Below are positions 60,596-64,000 of a DNA stretch of 64,000 bases, piece by piece. The translations under genes and the position numbers were made by a program. The notes beneath the pieces are model-generated. The model did not search any database, was not told where the DNA came from, and saw only the letters and a program-made list of their open reading frames with translations. Origin of the DNA: Actinomadura syzygii (lineage in GTDB: Bacteria > Actinomycetota > Actinomycetes > Streptosporangiales > Streptosporangiaceae); assembly GCF_008085905.1 (NCBI RefSeq), contig NZ_VSFF01000002.1:186001-250000 (forward strand), in the 5' to 3' direction. Position 1 is the stretch's first letter. The number at the start of each line of letters is the position of its first letter.

Positions 60596-60612
60596 CTCCC
60601 GGTCAGCGGGAT
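60596..60612 (-). promoter_or_regulatory. Steroid-cluster 17-bp motif, site 6 (OYE-like operon)
   Basis: On the minus strand ATCCCGCTGACCGGGAG. On the plus strand its TCAGCGGG (60603-60610) pairs with CCCGCTGA at 60632-60639, giving an 8-bp inverted repeat upstream of the OYE-like start at 60668. Confidence 0.45.
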
Positions 60613-60667
60613 GTCCGAAGCCGTCCACCGCCCCGCTGATTAACGTCGTGGGTCGGACGGAGGACTG

Positions 60668-61843
60668 ATGGACGACCCGATACCCGACGTGCTTGCTCCC
60701 GCGAAACTGGGGCCCGTCACCTTGCGGAACCGCGTGATCAAGGCGGCCACGTACGAGGGGCTCAGCAAGAACAGCCTGGTCACCGACGAGTTGATCGAGT
60801 TCCATGTGCGGCACGCCGCCGGAGGCGTCGGCATGACGACCGTGGCGTACTGCGCGGTCGCGCCGGACGGACGCACCCACCGCAAGCAAATCCTCTGGAC
60901 GGACGAGGCCCTCCCCGGCCTGCGGAAACTGACCGATGCCGTGCATGGCGAGGGTGCTGCGGTCGCCGCGCAGATCGGGCACGCGGGGCCCGTCGCCGAT
61001 CCCAAGGGAAACCGTGCGCCTGCGCTGGCGCCCAACCGGCGTTTCTATGCTGCGGCCACGGGATTCACCAAGGCCGCGACGCAGGACGATATCGAGCGGA
61101 TCGTGCAAGGGCACGCTCATGCGGGGCGAATGGCGATCGAGGCCGGGTTTGACGCCGTCGAGATTCATCTCGGGCACAACTACCTGGCCAGTTCCTTCCT
61201 CAGTCCGAAGATCAATCGGCGGAAGGATGAGTACGGCGGGTCGTTGGAGAACCGGGCCCGGCTTTCGCGGGAGATAGCGCGGGCCGTGCGGGACGCCGTG
61301 GGCGACCGCATCGCGATCACGGCCAAGCTCAACATGGACGACGGCGTTCCCGGCGGATTCTGGCTGGACGAAGCCATCCAGGTCGCGAAATGGCTGGAGG
61401 CTGACGGTTCGCTGGACGCGCTCGAACTGACGGCGGGCAGTTCCCTACTCAACCCGATGTACCTGTTCAAGGGTGACGCGCCGCGCCGCGATTTCGCCGC
61501 CGCCATGCCTCAGCCGGTGAGGCTCGGCATAAAGCTCGTCGGCCGCTGGTTCCTGCGCGAATACCCGTACGAAGACCTTTACCTCCTCAAGGACGCCCGG
61601 CAGGTCCGCGCCGCCGTGAAAATGCCGCTGATCCTGCTCGGCGGCGTCACCGACAAGCAGGGCATGGACACCGCCATGGCCGAGGGCTTCCAGTTCGTCG
61701 CCATGGCGCGGGCGCTGCTCCGCGAATCCGACCTGATCAACCGCATCAAGGACGAGCCCGACACCGAATCGCTCTGCATCCACTGCAACAAGTGCATGAC
61801 CGCGATCTACGGCGGGACGCGCTGCGTCCTCGTTGAGAGCTGA
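60668..61843 (+). CDS. Old-yellow-enzyme-like NADH:flavin oxidoreductase
   Basis: 391 residues of the OYE TIM-barrel family. VAAQIGHAG and HLGHNYLASSFLSPKINRRKDEYGG are family marks, and FVAMARALL is the phosphate site. The C-terminus carries Cys370, Cys373, Cys376 and Cys386, like the 4Fe-4S segment of dienoyl-CoA reductase-type members, but the protein stops there without the extra domains. It could reduce a steroid enone or enoyl-CoA. It leads an operon with an acyl-CoA ligase and an acyl-CoA dehydrogenase. Confidence 0.8.
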   Translation: MDDPIPDVLAPAKLGPVTLRNRVIKAATYEGLSKNSLVTDELIEFHVRHAAGGVGMTTVAYCAVAPDGRTHRKQILWTDEALPGLRKLTDAVHGEGAAVAAQIGHAGPVADPKGNRAPALAPNRRFYAAATGFTKAATQDDIERIVQGHAHAGRMAIEAGFDAVEIHLGHNYLASSFLSPKINRRKDEYGGSLENRARLSREIARAVRDAVGDRIAITAKLNMDDGVPGGFWLDEAIQVAKWLEADGSLDALELTAGSSLLNPMYLFKGDAPRRDFAAAMPQPVRLGIKLVGRWFLREYPYEDLYLLKDARQVRAAVKMPLILLGGVTDKQGMDTAMAEGFQFVAMARALLRESDLINRIKDEPDTESLCIHCNKCMTAIYGGTRCVLVES

Positions 61844-61852
61844 GGAGCGCGT

Positions 61853-63508
61853 GTGCGGGACGAGACCATCGCCGCGATGCTGCTGGCCAGGCTGGGGGAC
61901 GCTCGCCCCGGCCTGCGCAGCCGCGACCGGACGTGGACCTGGGACGAAGTCGTCCGGGAGAGCGCGGCCCGCGCTGGGCTGGCCCGCGCGTTGCGTCGCG
62001 AAGGACCGTTCCATATCGGCGTGCTGCTGGAGAACGTCCCCGAGTACGTGCTGTGGCTCGGCGCGGCGGCGCTGAGCGGCGCGACGATCGTCGGGATCAA
62101 CCCCACTCGCACCGGCTCCTACCTTGAGCAGGAGGTCCGGCACACCGACCTCCAATTGCTCGTCACCGATCGGGTCGGGGCCGAACTGCTGGACGGGCTC
62201 GACATCGGCATCCCGCCCGACCGTTTCCTGCTTGTCGATGACGATGGTTATCGAGCCGAGGTCGATAACCACATGTCCGAGCCTGCACACGACCCCTCGA
62301 TCACGCCCAAGACGCAGATGCTGTTGCTGTTCACGTCCGGGACGACGGGTGCGTCCAAGGCGGCGCGCTGTTCGCAGGGCAGGCTCGCCGAGTTAGGACG
62401 CAACAACAGCGCCAAATACGACGTCAAGCGCGACGACATCAGCTACTGCCCGATGCCTCTCTTCCACGGCAACGCGCTGATGGCGCTCTGGGCGCCGTCG
62501 CTCGCGGTCGGTGCGACGGTCGTGCTGACGGAGAGGTTCTCCGCGTCCGGATTCCTCCCTGACGTGCGCTATTACGGCGCGACATTCTTCACCTACGTCG
62601 GCAAGGCCATCGGCTACGTCCTCGCGACACCGGAACAGCCGGACGACAGGGCCAACACCCTCACCCACGGGTTCGGCACCGAAGCGTCCCCGGAAGACAA
62701 GGCCGAATTCCGTCGCCGCTTCGGTGCGCAACTCCTTGAGGGGTACGGCTCCAGCGAGAGCGCTGGGATGATCAAGCGGGTGCCGGATACCCCGCCGACC
62801 GCGTTCGGTAAGCCCGCCCGCGACGGCGTCCGGATCGTCAATCCGGAGACCCGCGAGGTCTGCGCGCCCGCCGTTCTGGACGAGCACGGCCGCGTCACCA
62901 ACGCCGAAGCCGCCATCGGTGAAATCGTCGACATCGAGGGCACCGACCGCTTCGAGGGCTATTACAAGAACCCGGAGGCGGACGCCGAGCGCATCCGGCA
63001 CGGCTGGTACTGGACGGGCGACCTCGGCTACGTCGACGGCGACGGCTTCCTCTATTTCGGCGGACGATCCGGCGACTGGATCCGGGTCGACTCGGAGAAC
63101 ATCTCCGCGCTCCTCACGCAGAACGTCGTCCGGCGGCATCCGAAGGTCGTGGACGCGGTCGCGTTCGGCGTCCCCGATCCGCGCTCCGGCGACCAAGTGA
63201 TGGCGGCCATCGAGATACCGGACGGCGTCGAATTCGAGGATCTCGACTTCCCCGCCTTCCTCGCCGCTCAGGACGATCTCGGCACCAAGGGCGCGCCGCG
63301 TTTCGTCCGCGTCTCGCACGCGCTGCCGACGACCGGCTCCGGAAAGCTCAGAAAGAAGGAGATGCAGCTCGACGGCTGGCGCACCGCCGATCCCGTCTAC
63401 CGCTGGGCCGGACGGGGCGCGCCCGAATACACGCTGATGACCGAGGCCGACAAGGAGGCGCTCCGCGCGGAGTTCGCCGCCGCCGGACGTCAGCGCTTCC
63501 TTCCGTGA
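61853..63508 (+). CDS. Acyl-CoA synthetase (FadD17-like)
   Basis: 551 residues from GTG 61853. The adenylation P-loop is LLFTSGTTGASKAARCS, with YGSSESAG, WYWTGDLGYVDGDGFLYFGGRSGDWIRVDSEN-type hinge motifs and a terminal GSGKLRKKEM with the catalytic Lys. Its position before an acyl-CoA dehydrogenase gene recalls the fadD17/fadE26/fadE27 group of the mycobacterial cholesterol regulon. The substrate is probably a sterol side-chain acid, by inference. Confidence 0.75.
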   Translation: MRDETIAAMLLARLGDARPGLRSRDRTWTWDEVVRESAARAGLARALRREGPFHIGVLLENVPEYVLWLGAAALSGATIVGINPTRTGSYLEQEVRHTDLQLLVTDRVGAELLDGLDIGIPPDRFLLVDDDGYRAEVDNHMSEPAHDPSITPKTQMLLLFTSGTTGASKAARCSQGRLAELGRNNSAKYDVKRDDISYCPMPLFHGNALMALWAPSLAVGATVVLTERFSASGFLPDVRYYGATFFTYVGKAIGYVLATPEQPDDRANTLTHGFGTEASPEDKAEFRRRFGAQLLEGYGSSESAGMIKRVPDTPPTAFGKPARDGVRIVNPETREVCAPAVLDEHGRVTNAEAAIGEIVDIEGTDRFEGYYKNPEADAERIRHGWYWTGDLGYVDGDGFLYFGGRSGDWIRVDSENISALLTQNVVRRHPKVVDAVAFGVPDPRSGDQVMAAIEIPDGVEFEDLDFPAFLAAQDDLGTKGAPRFVRVSHALPTTGSGKLRKKEMQLDGWRTADPVYRWAGRGAPEYTLMTEADKEALRAEFAAAGRQRFLP

Positions 63509-63517
63509 GGGGTGTGT

Positions 63518-64000
63518 ATGGATCTGCGTGAGACGGCGGCGCACCGGGAACTGCGCGCGGAGCTGGGAGCCTATTTCGCGAAACTGCTGCCCGCTGACGT
63601 GCGCCGCCGTGCCGGGGAGCAGGGCGTCGGCGGCGACCGCTTCCGCGAGATCGTCAAAATGCTCGGCAATGACGGGTGGCTCGGCTACGGCTGGCCCGAG
63701 GAGTATGGCGGGCAGGGGAAGTCGATCGCCGAGCAGTACGTGTTCTTCGACGAGGTGCAGCGGGCCGGGCTTCCGTTCCCGTTCGTCACCGTGAACACGG
63801 TCGGCCCGACGTTGATGCGCTACGGAACGGACGAACAGAAGCGCGCATATCTGCCCGGCATTCTCTCCGGCGACATCGTTTTCGCCATCGGCTACACCGA
63901 GCCCGAGGCAGGCACCGATCTCGCGTCCCTGCGGACGAAGGCCGTCCTCGACGGCGACCATTTCGTCATCGACGGCAGCAAGGTGTTCACCAGCGGCGCG
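63518..64000 (+). CDS. Acyl-CoA dehydrogenase (FadE26/ChsE4-like), 3' partial
   Basis: 161 residues are visible before the window ends. GWLGYGWPEEYGGQG and AIGYTEPEAGTDLASLRTKA are the usual N-terminal and FAD-contact segments of the acyl-CoA dehydrogenase family. In sterol degraders two such subunits form a heterotetramer that oxidises side-chain acyl-CoAs; a second subunit gene would be expected just beyond the window. Confidence 0.8.
   Translation, partial: MDLRETAAHRELRAELGAYFAKLLPADVRRRAGEQGVGGDRFREIVKMLGNDGWLGYGWPEEYGGQGKSIAEQYVFFDEVQRAGLPFPFVTVNTVGPTLMRYGTDEQKRAYLPGILSGDIVFAIGYTEPEAGTDLASLRTKAVLDGDHFVIDGSKVFTSGA

Overview
The window comes from a high-GC Gram-positive bacterium. Its gene content points to a filamentous actinomycete of the Streptosporangiales or Actinomadura type. 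The evidence is the GC-rich third codon positions, frequent GTG starts, F420-dependent and mycothiol-linked enzymes, an S-adenosyl methyltransferase of the DUF574 type, and many Scr1-type regulators with DUF397 and DUF6879 partners. No rRNA, tRNA, CRISPR array or insertion sequence was seen. All calls are from reading the sequence; no database search was run.

1-16.7 kb is a steroid (sterol-ring) catabolic cluster. hsaB (-) diverges from a tightly overlapping run hsaD, kstD, kshB, hsaA, hsaC and a second FAD steroid dehydrogenase. An Rrf2 regulator and an AhpD-like protein follow. Then come a quinone oxidoreductase, an SDR, and kshA coupled to a small cysteine protein, with a second hsaA-like gene divergent from kshA. 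An IclR regulator and an LLM oxidoreductase flank the left side. Together KstD, KshA/KshB and HsaA-D cover opening of ring B and aromatisation, hydroxylation and cleavage of ring A. More steroid-type genes lie further on: a secreted lipase, a KstR-like TetR regulator, a 3-alpha-hydroxysteroid dehydrogenase-like SDR and an MFE-2-like SDR (22-27.4 kb), an acyl-CoA ligase (37.7-39.4 kb), and an OYE-like enzyme, a second acyl-CoA ligase and a truncated acyl-CoA dehydrogenase at the right edge (60.7-64 kb).

16.7-22.2 kb and 50.7-60.6 kb are accessory. They hold Scr1-type XRE regulators with DUF397 or DUF6879 partners, anti-sigma-like ATPases preceded by a similar folded leader, and a duplicated pair of overlapping genes (a glycine-rich-domain-like protein plus a small partner) with a third, truncated copy.

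27.7-50.7 kb is mixed: a KimA-like permease, membrane proteins, AraC, ArsR, MocR and ECF regulators, hydrolases and an MFS exporter. Within it, 39.6-43.6 kb holds a membrane-anchored TIR protein facing an operon of a TIR-TIR-GUN4 protein and a large SPFH protein. This is the best candidate here for an undescribed NAD-linked conflict or stress system.

The most useful regulatory observation is a 17-bp imperfect palindrome, GTCCCG-CTGAN-CGGKAY. It occurs in six intergenic regions, all next to steroid-type genes, and three times about 82-89 bp from a start codon. It looks like the operator or promoter element of one regulon.
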